A stretch of 37,001 bases of DNA from Burkholderiales bacterium (GTDB taxonomy: Bacteria > Pseudomonadota > Gammaproteobacteria > Burkholderiales > SG8-39), in the NCBI GenBank assembly GCA_022844545.1, contig JALHLN010000004.1:1-37001 (forward strand), written 5' to 3'. How positions within the stretch are numbered: the stretch's first letter is position 1; each line of letters begins with the position of its first letter. The notes beneath the pieces are model-generated. The model was not told the DNA's origin and made no database searches. It saw only the letters and a program-made list of their open reading frames with translations. A program made the position numbers and the translations under genes. This document shows positions 16,821 through 25,192 of the stretch, piece by piece.

Positions 16821-17822
16821 CTGGGTGGTGAAGGTGTCGGCGTAGAACTCCTCCTCCGGCAGCCGGCACTGCCCGATGAAGTCCTTCTTCGCCGAATCCA
16901 CCATGATGGGCACGCCGCAGGCGTAGACCTGGTGGCCGGAGAGGTCCGGGAAATCCTGCATCACCGCGCGGTGGACGAAGCCGGTGCGCCCGGTCCAGCC
17001 GTCCTCGGGCAGCGCGTCCGAAATCACCGGCACGTACTTGAGATATCCCTGCGCCGCCCAGCCTTCGGCCAGCGCATTCATGTACAGGTCCTTCGGCCGT
17101 CGCCCGCCCCAGTACAGCGTCATGGGACGCGCAATGCCCTTGTGGATCATGTGCTCGATCACCGCCTTGATGGGCGCGAAGCCGGTGCCGGAGGCGACGA
17201 ACACGATGGGCTTGTCGGAGTCCTCGCGCAGGAAGAAGGTGCCCAGCGGTCCCTCGAAGCGCAGGATGTCGCGCTCCTTCATCTTGCCGAAGACGTGGTC
17301 GGTGAACTGGCCGCCGGCGACGTGGCGCACATGCAGCTGCAGCAGCTCGGCGTCGTGCGGCGCGTTCGCCATGGAGAAGCTGCGCCGCGCGCCTTCCTTG
17401 AGCAGGAACTCGATGTACTGGCCGGCAAGGAACACGAGCTTCTCGTTCGCCGGCAGCTTGAGGTGCAGCGCCATCACGTCATCGGCGAGCCGCTCCATCT
17501 TCTGCACCCGGCAGGGCAGCGTCTTCACCTGGATGTCCTTGGCGGCGCCTACGGTGCGCGCCTCGATCACCAGGTCCGACAGCGGCTTGGCCTGGCAAAA
17601 GAGCGCCTTGCCCTGCGCCTTCTCCTCGTCTGTGAGCGCCTTTTTCTGGTATGTGCCGTAGTCCACGCTGCCGGAGAGGATCTTTCCCTTGCAGCTGCCG
17701 CAGGCGCCGTTCTTGCAGCCATAGGGCAGCACGATGTCCTGGCGCAGCGCCGCGAGCAGAACGGCCTCGCCTTCCTCGACCTGGAAGGCGAGACCTGCGG
17801 GCTGAACCGTGACTGTGTGCAT
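16800..17822 (-). CDS. 2Fe-2S ferredoxin/FAD/NAD(P) reductase (CDP-6-deoxy-delta-3,4-glucoseen reductase-like)
   Basis: 340 residues. The N-terminal plant-type ferredoxin domain has ligands C36, C41 and C44 in CKNGACGSCKG and C76 in ALFCQAK. Then comes a ferredoxin-reductase FAD domain (RRSFSMANAPH) and an NAD(P) domain (VASGTGFAPIKAVIEHM, VYACGVPIMVDSAKKDF). It carries electrons from NAD(P)H through FAD to the 2Fe-2S cluster and on to a partner. Databases often name such proteins AscD-like, but no dideoxysugar genes are nearby, so the partner is unknown. The start codon is 3 bp from the ATG of the divergent epimerase-like gene, so its promoter must lie inside that gene's 5' end. Confidence 0.9.
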   Translation of the reverse strand: MHTVTVQPAGLAFQVEEGEAVLLAALRQDIVLPYGCKNGACGSCKGKILSGSVDYGTYQKKALTDEEKAQGKALFCQAKPLSDLVIEARTVGAAKDIQVKTLPCRVQKMERLADDVMALHLKLPANEKLVFLAGQYIEFLLKEGARRSFSMANAPHDAELLQLHVRHVAGGQFTDHVFGKMKERDILRFEGPLGTFFLREDSDKPIVFVASGTGFAPIKAVIEHMIHKGIARPMTLYWGGRRPKDLYMNALAEGWAAQGYLKYVPVISDALPEDGWTGRTGFVHRAVMQDFPDLSGHQVYACGVPIMVDSAKKDFIGQCRLPEEEFYADTFTTQADLAPR

Positions 17823-17827
17823 ACAAT
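17822..17827 (+). promoter_or_regulatory. possible -10 box (TACAAT) for the epimerase-like gene
   Basis: TACAAT matches five of six positions of TATAAT. Transcription would start near 17835, which is an in-frame GTG. It overlaps the ATG at 17826, arguing that the GTG may be the real, leaderless start. No good -35 is seen. Confidence 0.35.
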
Positions 17828-18695
17828 GTCCGTTGTGAACCTGATTACGGCAAAAAAGCGCCTGCTGATCGCCGGTTTCGGGGACGTCGCGCGCCGCGCC
17901 TTGCCGCGCCTGGAGCCGGCGTTCGATTGCCGGCGCGGCTCGCGCGCCGCGGGCTTCGACCTCGACCGGCCTGAAACCCTCACGGGGATCGAAGCGGACG
18001 CCGTGCTCCATTGCGCGCCGCCTCCGCCGACTGGAGAATCCGACCCGCGCACCGCGCATTTGCTCGCGGCGCTGGAAAAGGCCCGCATTCTACCCACCCG
18101 CATGGTCTACGTCAGCACGAGCGGCGTCTACGGCGATTGCGCCGGCACCACGGTGGACGAATCGCGCCCGGTGAATCCGCAGACGGCGCGGGCCAACCGG
18201 CGCGTCGATGCGGAGCGCCAGCTTGCACTATGGTGCACGGCGCGCGGCGTTCACCTGGTCGTGCTGCGTGCGCCGGGCATCTACGCCGCCGACCGGCTGC
18301 CGGTGGACCGCGTGCGCGCCGGAACCCCGGTGCTGCGGGACGAGGACGACGTGTTCACCAACCATATCCACGCCGAGGATCTCGCCGCGGCCTGCGCGCG
18401 GGCGCTGGAGCCTGATGCGCCTGCCGGGACATACAATGCGAGCGACGACAGCCGCCTGAAAATGGGTGAGTGGATGGACCTGGTTGCGGACCATGCAGCA
18501 GTGCCAAGGCCGCCGCGTATCGCGCGCGCCGATGCGGCATCGCGGATCCGCCCGGAGCTGCTGTCCTTCATGGGCGAGTCGCGGCGGCTGGACAACACGC
18601 GCCTGAAGCGCGTGCTCGGCCTGCGGCTCGCCTATCCGACGGTGCTCGAAGGATTGAAACATGCCCGCATTGCTGGTGCTGACCAACCTGCCTGA
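17826..18695 (+). CDS. NAD-dependent epimerase/dehydratase-like protein (atypical SDR)
   Basis: 289 residues from the ATG, 286 from a GTG at 17835 that fits the -10 box better. The Rossmann start reads LLIAGFGDVARRALP, with alanine at the third glycine position. VYVSTSGVYGDCAGTTVDES is the conserved serine/tyrosine strand of extended SDRs (YeeZ/WcaG-like) and HAEDLAAACARAL the later cofactor-pocket segment. The canonical YxxxK catalytic pair is not visible; the equivalent helix reads RANRRVDAERQL. It may bind NAD(P) without standard dehydrogenase chemistry. The substrate is unknown. The 3' end overlaps cutA by 35 nt, so SDR-cutA-dsbD form one coupled operon. Confidence 0.82.
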   Translation: MSVVNLITAKKRLLIAGFGDVARRALPRLEPAFDCRRGSRAAGFDLDRPETLTGIEADAVLHCAPPPPTGESDPRTAHLLAALEKARILPTRMVYVSTSGVYGDCAGTTVDESRPVNPQTARANRRVDAERQLALWCTARGVHLVVLRAPGIYAADRLPVDRVRAGTPVLRDEDDVFTNHIHAEDLAAACARALEPDAPAGTYNASDDSRLKMGEWMDLVADHAAVPRPPRIARADAASRIRPELLSFMGESRRLDNTRLKRVLGLRLAYPTVLEGLKHARIAGADQPA

Positions 18696-18990
18696 CCGTG
18701 CCGTGGCGGAGCGCCTCGCCGAGGCGCTGGTGGAGCAGCGCCTCGCCGCCTGCGTCAATCTGCTCGCGCCCTGCCGCTCGGTGTACCGCTGGAAGGGCGA
18801 ACTGCAGCGCGACGAGGAGCATCCGCTGCTGGCGAAGACGACCGCGGAGCGCTACGCCGCGCTGGAAGCCGCGATCCGCGCCGCCCATCCCTACGAACTT
18901 CCGGAGATCATCGCGGTCCCAATCGAGCGCGGCCTGCCCGCGTACCTGAAATGGATCGCGTCCGAGACCGACTCACCCACGCCCCCATGA
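18661..18990 (+). CDS. cutA: divalent-cation tolerance protein CutA
   Basis: 109 residues. A small trimeric cytoplasmic protein of ferredoxin-like fold linked genetically to copper and divalent metal tolerance; its molecular role is still unsettled. Family stretches are RLAACVNLLAPCRSVYRWKGEL, best read as RLAACVN then YRWKGEL, HPYELPEIIAVPIERG and YLKWI near the end. It overlaps the preceding gene by 35 nt and dsbD by 4 nt. The cutA-dsbD pair recurs in proteobacteria (dsbD was once called cutA2), which supports both calls. Confidence 0.94.
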   Translation: MPALLVLTNLPDRAVAERLAEALVEQRLAACVNLLAPCRSVYRWKGELQRDEEHPLLAKTTAERYAALEAAIRAAHPYELPEIIAVPIERGLPAYLKWIASETDSPTPP

Positions 18991-20549
18991 TCCGCCTTCT
19001 TCTTCTGCTCCTGGCGCTTGCCGCCGGATCCGCGCAGGCGGTGAACCCGGAGGACCTGCTCGAGCCCGAAAAGGCGTTCCGCATCTCGGCGCGGGCGCTG
19101 GATGCGCGTACCGCGGAGGTGAGCTTCGTCATCGCCGAGGGCTACTACATGTACCGCGACAGGTTCCGCTTCGCGGCCCAGCCCGGGGCGAAGCTGGGCG
19201 CCGCGGAGTATCCGGCCGGCCTGCGCACGAAGGACGAGTTCTTCGGCGATGTGGAGACCTATCGCAAGCGCGTCGCCATCCGCATTCCGGTGGAGAGCAC
19301 GGACGGCACGCTGCGGCTCACCGTCACCTCGCAGGGCTGCGCCGACGTCGGCGTGTGCTACGTGCCCATGGATTCGCAGGTGTCGTTGCGCTTGGCCGCG
19401 TTCGCCGGCGGGACGGGGGCGTCGGACAGCGGCCCGTTCAGCGGCCTCGTCGAGCTCGCCGGCCGCGCCAGCGACCTCGAGATGGCGCGGCTGTTCGAGT
19501 CCGGCAATCTCGCGCTGGTGCTGGCGAGCTTCCTCGGCCTGGGGCTGCTGCTCGCCTTCACGCCCTGCGTGCTGCCGATGATTCCGATCCTGTCCGGGAT
19601 CATCGTCGGCGAAGGCGCGCGCATCGGCAAGCGGCGCGCGTTCCTGCTGTCGGCCACCTACGTGCTCGGCATGGCGGCGACCTATGCCGCCGCCGGCGTC
19701 GCCGCGGGCTGGTCGGGCACCTACATCGCCGCGGCGCTGCAAAACGCCTGGGTGCTGCTCGCCTTCGCACTCGTCTTCGTGGTGCTCGCGCTTTCCATGT
19801 TCGGCCTCTACGAACTGCAGATGCCGGGTTTCCTGCGCCACCGCCTGCAGTCCGCGCAGGGCCGGCTCACGGGCGGCCGCGTCGGCTCGGTGGCGGCGAT
19901 GGGGGCGTTCTCGGCGGTCATCGTCAGTCCCTGCGTCGCCGCGCCGCTGGCGGGCGCGCTGCTCTACATCGGCCAGACGCGCGATGTCGCCCTGGGCGGC
20001 GCGGCGCTGTTCGTGATGGCGCTGGGCATGGGCGTGCCGCTGATCGCGGTCGGCGTGTCCGAGGGCGCGCTGCTGCCGAAATCCGGGCCGTGGATGCGCC
20101 ATGTGCTGCGCTTCTTCGGCGTGCTCCTGCTGGGGGTCGCGGTGTGGGTGGCCTGGCCGGTGATCGGCCCGGCGATCAGCCCGGCGAAGGAGGCGACGCC
20201 TTTCGTGCGCGTCGACTCCGTCGCGCAGCTGGAGGAGAAACTGCGCGCGCCCGGACGCCCCGTCATGCTCGACTTCTATGCCGACTGGTGCGTTTCCTGC
20301 AAGGAAATGGAGGCGTTCACCTTCAGCGACCCCCGCGTCAAGGCGAAGCTGGAGCGCATGCTGCTCCTGAAGGCCGATGTCACCGCCAACAGCGACGAGC
20401 ACAAGGCGCTGCTCAAGCGCTTCCGCCTGTTCGGACCGCCCGGGATCATCTTCTTCGACGAGAACGGCAGGGAAATTCGCGGCCTGCGGGTGATCGGCTA
20501 CCAGAATGCCGAGCGGTTCCTGAAGTCGCTCGAGCTGCTTTCGGGCCCC

Positions 20550-20558
<9 letters not shown>
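18987..20558 (+). CDS. dsbD: thiol:disulfide interchange protein DsbD
   Basis: 523 residues with the full three-part layout. After a signal peptide (residues 1-18) the periplasmic alpha domain carries C118 and C124 (GCADVGVCYVP). Eight membrane helices follow with C194 (FTPCVLPMIP) and C316 (SPCVAAPL). The C-terminal thioredoxin domain has C435 and C438 (DWCVSCKEME). DsbD passes electrons from cytoplasmic thioredoxin to the periplasm, keeping DsbC and cytochrome c maturation thiols reduced, relevant beside four c-type cytochrome genes. The start at 18987 is chosen over an upstream ATG because it opens the signal peptide directly and forms an ATGA overlap with cutA. Confidence 0.96.
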
Positions 20559-21579
<1,021 letters not shown>

Positions 21580-21685
21580 TCAGGAAGTTTTCGGGAGCTT
21601 TCGCGTGCCGGAACTTTTTGCCGCGCAAGGCATCTTACCTGCAGATGGCGCGAGCCGTCTCCCGCTTCTCCTCCCTGAGCGGGTT

Positions 21686-21704
21686 GCCTTGATCCAATCA
21701 AGGC
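21686..21704 (-). terminator. hairpin at the 3' end of engB
   Basis: GCCTTGAT-CCA-ATCAAGGC gives an 8-bp stem and 3-nt loop that includes the engB stop codon (21698-21700). No T run follows, so termination strength is doubtful. Confidence 0.4.
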
Positions 21705-22348
21705 TCTTCGCCCCCGGTTGCATTCCCCTTTGCCGGGGGCCTTTTATTCGCCGCCGCCTGCTCCAGCCAATGCTGGAGCAGGCCTTTGGTCTCTTCCACG
21801 CCCAGTTTTTTCGGCGCCGAGAACAGCATGACCTCGGCGTGGATCGCCCTCGCGCGCAGCGCCGCCTGGACTTTCGTCTGCGTCGCCACGGCCGCGCTTC
21901 GCGACAGCTTGTCCGCTTTCGTCAGCAGCACCAGCAGCTTCGCGCCCAGCGGCCGGAGCCACTCGAACAGGTGCAGGTCGTGGTCCTTCAGCGGATGGCG
22001 GATGTCCATGAGCACCACCACGGCGGCGAGGCAGCTGCGGTTGCCGAGGTAGCCGCCGACCAGCGCGTCCCATTCTTCCCGCATTGCCTGGGGAACCGCC
22101 GCGTAGCCGTAGCCGGGCAGGTCCACCAGCCTGGCTGCGGGACCGAGGTCGAAGAAATTGATCGTCTGGGTGCGCCCGGGCGTCTTGCTCGCAAAGGCAA
22201 GACGCTTGCGGTTGGCCAGGGCGTTGATGGCGCTCGACTTGCCCACATTGGAGCGCCCGGCGAAGGCGATTTCCGGCCGATCCTCGGGCGGAAAGCCCGC
22301 CGCTCCGACGGCGGAGGTGAGGAATCGCGTCTGGGAGAAGTCGGTCAT
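21698..22348 (-). CDS. engB: ribosome biogenesis GTP-binding protein EngB (YihA/YsxC)
   Basis: 216 residues. A small GTPase needed for assembly of the large ribosomal subunit and usually essential. G1 is GRSNVGKSS (31-39), G2 lies in TPGRTQTINFF, G3 is DLPGYGYA (from residue 76), G4 is TKAD (143-146) and G5 is the SA of LFSAPKK. The C-terminus has a short Lys/Pro-rich tail after the last helix, a common variation. It lies upstream of hemB on the same strand and is divergent from the cytochrome c4 gene across 77 bp. Confidence 0.96.
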   Translation of the reverse strand: MTDFSQTRFLTSAVGAAGFPPEDRPEIAFAGRSNVGKSSAINALANRKRLAFASKTPGRTQTINFFDLGPAARLVDLPGYGYAAVPQAMREEWDALVGGYLGNRSCLAAVVVLMDIRHPLKDHDLHLFEWLRPLGAKLLVLLTKADKLSRSAAVATQTKVQAALRARAIHAEVMLFSAPKKLGVEETKGLLQHWLEQAAANKRPPAKGNATGGEEP

Positions 22349-22380
22349 CGGGGTTTCGTCGTGCCGGAACGCGGAAATCC

Positions 22381-22389
22381 TATTAAAAT
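22381..22389 (+). promoter_or_regulatory. AT-rich -10-like element before cytochrome c4
   Basis: TATTAAAAT stands out in the GC-rich 77-bp gap between engB and the cytochrome c4 gene. It would give a leader of about 30 nt containing GGGGAG as ribosome binding site. No good -35 is visible. Confidence 0.4.
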
Positions 22390-22425
22390 CGCGGCTTTCG
22401 TGCGCTTTGGGCGGGGAGCTTCGGC

Positions 22426-23064
22426 ATGGTTCGCAGCATCGTCGGTACTTTGGCAGTGTCCCTGATCTCGGTCGCCGGCAGCGCGTGGGCCCAGGGACCG
22501 GCGAAACCCGACCTCGCCAAAGGCCAGCAGATCGCGAGCCAAACCTGCGCCGCTTGCCATGCCGCCGACGGCAACAGCCCGGCCGCCGCCAATCCGAAGC
22601 TCGCGGGCCAGATTCCCGAATACCTTCATCGCCAGCTGATGCACTTCAAGCCGCAGGGCGGCAAGAAGGCCGAGCGCGAGAACGCGGTGATGGCCGGCAT
22701 GGTCGCGGCCCTGTCTGCTGAGGACATGAGGAATGTCGCAGCCTACTACGCATCGCAGAAGCTGAAGCCCGCGGCGGCGAAAGACAAGGAACTGGCGGCG
22801 CTGGGCCAGAAGCTCTTCCGCGGCGGCAATCCCGCCGCCGGGCTGCCCGCCTGCGCCGGCTGCCATGGACCCGCCGGTGCGGGCATGCCCGCGCAGTATC
22901 CGCGCCTCGCCGGCCAGTTCCCCGAGTACATCGATGCGCAGCTGAAGGCCTTCCGCAGCGGCGCCCGGGCCAACGATCCCAACGGCATGATGCGGGGCGT
23001 GGCTGCGAAGATGAGCGACCGGGAGATCCAGGCGGTGGCGGAGTACGCTGCCGGGCTGCGCTGA
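22426..23064 (+). CDS. dihaem cytochrome c4
   Basis: 212 residues. A signal peptide (about 1-22, SAWA) is followed by two similar class I haem domains, each with a haem site: CAACH (41-45) and CAGCH (143-147). Both halves contain the repeat YPRLAGQFPEYI or its counterpart PKLAGQIPEYL, then a methionine region (NAVMAGM, PNGMMRGV) for the axial ligand. Cytochrome c4 is periplasmic and donates electrons to terminal oxidases such as cbb3. The engB-cytochrome c4 divergent pair is common in betaproteobacteria, where resB and ccsA for cytochrome maturation usually come next; here they do not. Confidence 0.95.
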   Translation: MVRSIVGTLAVSLISVAGSAWAQGPAKPDLAKGQQIASQTCAACHAADGNSPAAANPKLAGQIPEYLHRQLMHFKPQGGKKAERENAVMAGMVAALSAEDMRNVAAYYASQKLKPAAAKDKELAALGQKLFRGGNPAAGLPACAGCHGPAGAGMPAQYPRLAGQFPEYIDAQLKAFRSGARANDPNGMMRGVAAKMSDREIQAVAEYAAGLR

Positions 23065-23069
23065 GCATT

Positions 23070-23098
23070 CCGGGCCGGGGGAATAAACCGGGCCGGGG
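23070..23098 (+). repeat. 11-bp direct repeat in the cytochrome c4/c' gap
   Basis: CCGGGCCGGGG occurs twice (23070-23080 and 23088-23098) around GAATAAA. The function is unknown; it may be a remnant of slippage or part of a regulatory region for the cytochrome c' gene. Confidence 0.5.
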
Positions 23099-23141
23099 CC
23101 GTGTTAGTCGGCGGTAATCCCGAACAATCAAGGAGGAAGGC

Positions 23142-23597
23142 ATGAACAGGTTCATGACTGTGGCGGTCGCCGGCGCGGCCCTTGCATTGGGTGTGGCAAC
23201 CGAGGCGATGGCGCAGGCCAAGCCCGATGTCCTGGTCAAGCAGCGGCAGGCCGCGATGACGCTGATCGGCAAGTACTGGGGCCCCGTCGCCGGCATGGCC
23301 TCGGGCAAGGTGCCGTACAACGCCGACATCGTGGCGCGCAACGCGACGTACCTCGAAAACCTGTCGCAGATGCCCTGGGACGGCTTCCACGAGAGCACCA
23401 AGGGCGAGAAGAGCCGCACGTTGCCCGAGGCCTACTCCCAGAAGGCGAAGTTCGACGAGATTGCCGAGCGGATGCAGGCCGAGATCGCCAAGCTGGGCGT
23501 GGTTGCGCGCGCGAAGAACGAAGCCGGCGTCAAGCAGCAGTTCGGCGCAGTCGGCAAGACCTGCGGCGCCTGCCACGACGGGTTCCGCGCGAAGTAG
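23142..23597 (+). CDS. cytochrome c' (class II cytochrome c)
   Basis: 151 residues. Signal peptide through TEAMA (about residue 24), then a four-helix-bundle type sequence with the haem motif CGACH (141-145) close to the C-terminus, the defining position in class II cytochromes. LVKQRQAAMTLIGKYWGPVAGM is the usual first helix, where the region around M39 could face the haem. Cytochromes c' bind NO and CO and are linked to nitrosative stress defence or denitrification; that role here is inference. GGAGGAAGG precedes the ATG closely. A strong terminator follows 31 nt after the stop, inside the next gene. Confidence 0.93.
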   Translation: MNRFMTVAVAGAALALGVATEAMAQAKPDVLVKQRQAAMTLIGKYWGPVAGMASGKVPYNADIVARNATYLENLSQMPWDGFHESTKGEKSRTLPEAYSQKAKFDEIAERMQAEIAKLGVVARAKNEAGVKQQFGAVGKTCGACHDGFRAK

Positions 23598-23614
23598 CGA
23601 GCCTGTCGTTCCGG

Positions 23615-24586
23615 ATGTTTGTTCTCGGAAGCCCCGCCGCGGCGGGGCTTCTGCTTTTTATCGGCGTGCTGGCGCCGAATGTCCTGGCGCAGGTCCCGCC
23701 GCCGCCACCGCCGCCGGTGCAGTCCGGCGCTCCGGCCGGCGCCAAGCCCGCCGCCGAAATGCCGCAGGTTCCGCAGGCGAGCGCGCCGCCGGCGGATCCG
23801 GCTGCGCGGCGCGGAGAGTATGTCGCCAGCGCCGCCGGCTGCCTGGGCTGCCATACCGAGGCGAAGGACAAAGCGGCTGCCTACGCGGGCGGCCGAGCGC
23901 TGAAGACGCCCTTCGGCACCTTCTATGGCCCCAACATCACGCCTCATCCGGTCGCGGGAATCGGCAAGTGGTCGGAGGCGGATTTCGCGCGCGCGATTCG
24001 CGAGGGCCTGAGGCCGGACGGGGCGCACTACTTCCCCGCGTTCCCCTATCCGTCGTTCGCGCGCATCACGGATGCCGACCTGAAGGATCTGTGGACCTAC
24101 CTGCGCACGCTGCCGCCCAGCGCGCGCCCGAACCAGGCCCACGACCTCGGCTTTCCGTTCAACTGGCGCTTCCTGGTGCGGTTCTGGAAGTGGCTCTACT
24201 TCACGCCGGGCAGGTTCACGCCGGATCCGAAGCGCAGCGCCGCCGTCAACCGGGGCAATTACCTCGTCAACGTGCTGGGCCACTGCGGCGAGTGCCACAC
24301 GCCGAGGAATTTCCTCGGCGGCCCGAAGCGCGCGCGCCACCTGGCGGGCACGCCCAAGGGCGCCGACGACGGCGGAACCTCGAACCTGACCCCGTCCAAC
24401 CTGAAGAAGTGGGATGACGCCGAGCTTGCCGGCTTCCTGCAATCGGGCATGACCTCGGAGGGCGACGTCACCGGCGAAAGGATGGGCGAAGTGGTCCGCA
24501 ATACCACCAGCCGGCTCACCGCGCAGGACCTTTCCTCGATGATCGCGTACCTGCGGGCGCTGCCGGCGATCGCCGACGAGCCCTAG
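23615..24586 (+). CDS. dihaem c-type cytochrome with proline-rich linker
   Basis: 323 residues. A hydrophobic signal peptide (residues 1-25, NVLA) is followed by a Pro/Ala-rich linker (27-62) and two class I haem domains with CLGCH (76-80) and CGECH (224-228). YGPNITPH, YLRTLPPS, FNWRFLVRFWKWLYF and the later SNLTPSNL resemble the cytochrome subunits of membrane-bound alcohol, gluconate and fructose dehydrogenases and related electron carriers. No dehydrogenase subunit is nearby, so the donor is unknown. The signal peptide lacks a basic n-region from the ATG; a CTG at 23603 would add Leu-Ser-Phe-Arg. Its first codons coincide with a perfect intrinsic terminator (23628-23659), so expression from the upstream promoter may depend on read-through. 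It lies 17 nt after the cytochrome c' stop. Confidence 0.88.
   Translation: MFVLGSPAAAGLLLFIGVLAPNVLAQVPPPPPPPVQSGAPAGAKPAAEMPQVPQASAPPADPAARRGEYVASAAGCLGCHTEAKDKAAAYAGGRALKTPFGTFYGPNITPHPVAGIGKWSEADFARAIREGLRPDGAHYFPAFPYPSFARITDADLKDLWTYLRTLPPSARPNQAHDLGFPFNWRFLVRFWKWLYFTPGRFTPDPKRSAAVNRGNYLVNVLGHCGECHTPRNFLGGPKRARHLAGTPKGADDGGTSNLTPSNLKKWDDAELAGFLQSGMTSEGDVTGERMGEVVRNTTSRLTAQDLSSMIAYLRALPAIADEP
23628..23659 (+). terminator. intrinsic terminator of cytochrome c', inside the next reading frame
   Basis: GAAGCCCCGCC-GC-GGCGGGGCTTC is an 11-bp perfect stem followed by TGCTTTTT. It fits all rules for an intrinsic terminator, 31 nt after the cytochrome c' stop, yet it is translated as codons 5-15 of the following cytochrome's signal peptide. 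Confidence 0.85.
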
Positions 24587-24632
24587 CTGACAGAACCTGG
24601 CCTCCTTTGCCGTCGCCGGGTGGCGGGACGGC

Positions 24633-24662
24633 GGAATACCGGGGCGGGTAGACTGTTATTCC
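24633..24662. promoter_or_regulatory. inverted repeat before the ECF sigma gene
   Basis: GGAATA (24633-24638) and TATTCC (24657-24662) are complementary arms separated by 18 nt, ending 1 nt before the ATG. A TAGACT box (24649-24654) lies inside. The repeat could be an operator or a weak hairpin; a GAACC (24595-24599) and CGTC (24611-24614) pair upstream is only a loose ECF-type promoter match. Confidence 0.3.
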
Positions 24663-24663
24663 C

Positions 24664-25164
24664 ATGAGCGACGCCGATAGCATCGTCGGACTGATTCCCA
24701 GGTTGCGCCGCTATGCGCGCGCGCTGGCGGGGGACAAGGCTGCCGCCGACGACCTGGTGCAGGACACCCTGGAGCGCGCCTGGGCCAAGCTGCACCTGTA
24801 CCGGCGCGGGACCGACTTGCGCGCCTGGATGTTCACGGTGATGCACAACGTGTTCGTCAACCAGTTGCGCGCTTCGCGCCCAGGCGTTCAGCTGGAGGAC
24901 GACCTGCCGGAGCTGTCGCGGCCGGCGCGGGAGACGGAGTCGCTGGAACTGCGCGACCTGGACCGCGCCATCCGCCGCCTGCCGCCGGAGCAGCGCGAGG
25001 TGTTGTTGCTGGTGGTGCTGGAGGACATGAGCTATGACGAGGCGGCGCGCACGCTCGGCATCCCCATCGGCACGGTGATGTCGCGGCTGGCGCGGGCGCG
25101 CGAGAAGTTGCGGTCGATGCTCTCCGGGCTGCCGCCCGGGGGCAAGCTGCATGTGATCAAGTAG
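24664..25164 (+). CDS. ECF family RNA polymerase sigma factor
   Basis: 166 residues, just regions 2 and 4 as in all ECF sigma factors. Region 2 has ADDLVQDTLERAW and DLRAWMFTVMHNVFVNQLR for -10 recognition. After a short acidic linker, region 4 has LPPEQREVLLLVVLEDMSYDE, best read as LPPEQREVLLL then SYDEAARTLGIPIGTVMSRL for -35 binding. No anchor or extra domain is present. The gene 28 bp downstream encodes a single-helix membrane protein that is probably its anti-sigma factor. The regulon is not known; the three upstream cytochrome genes on the same strand are candidates. No Shine-Dalgarno sequence is seen before the ATG. Confidence 0.94.
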   Translation: MSDADSIVGLIPRLRRYARALAGDKAAADDLVQDTLERAWAKLHLYRRGTDLRAWMFTVMHNVFVNQLRASRPGVQLEDDLPELSRPARETESLELRDLDRAIRRLPPEQREVLLLVVLEDMSYDEAARTLGIPIGTVMSRLARAREKLRSMLSGLPPGGKLHVIK

Positions 25165-25192
25165 GCATAGAGCCACGACAACTGACGGAGCG

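Noticed and set aside
16800-17822. Reductase as part of a dideoxysugar pathway
   Set aside because: The name is inherited from distant homologues; no sugar-nucleotide dehydratase or aminotransferase genes are present.
21710-21748. Plus-strand terminator-like structure (GCCCCCGG ... CCGGGGGC then CTTTTATT)
   Set aside because: It lies inside engB on the opposite strand, has a 15-nt loop, and no plus-strand gene ends there.
23070-23098. GC-rich 11-bp repeats as a small CRISPR or tandem array
   Set aside because: There are only two units with a 7-nt spacer and no cas genes; this is below any array definition.
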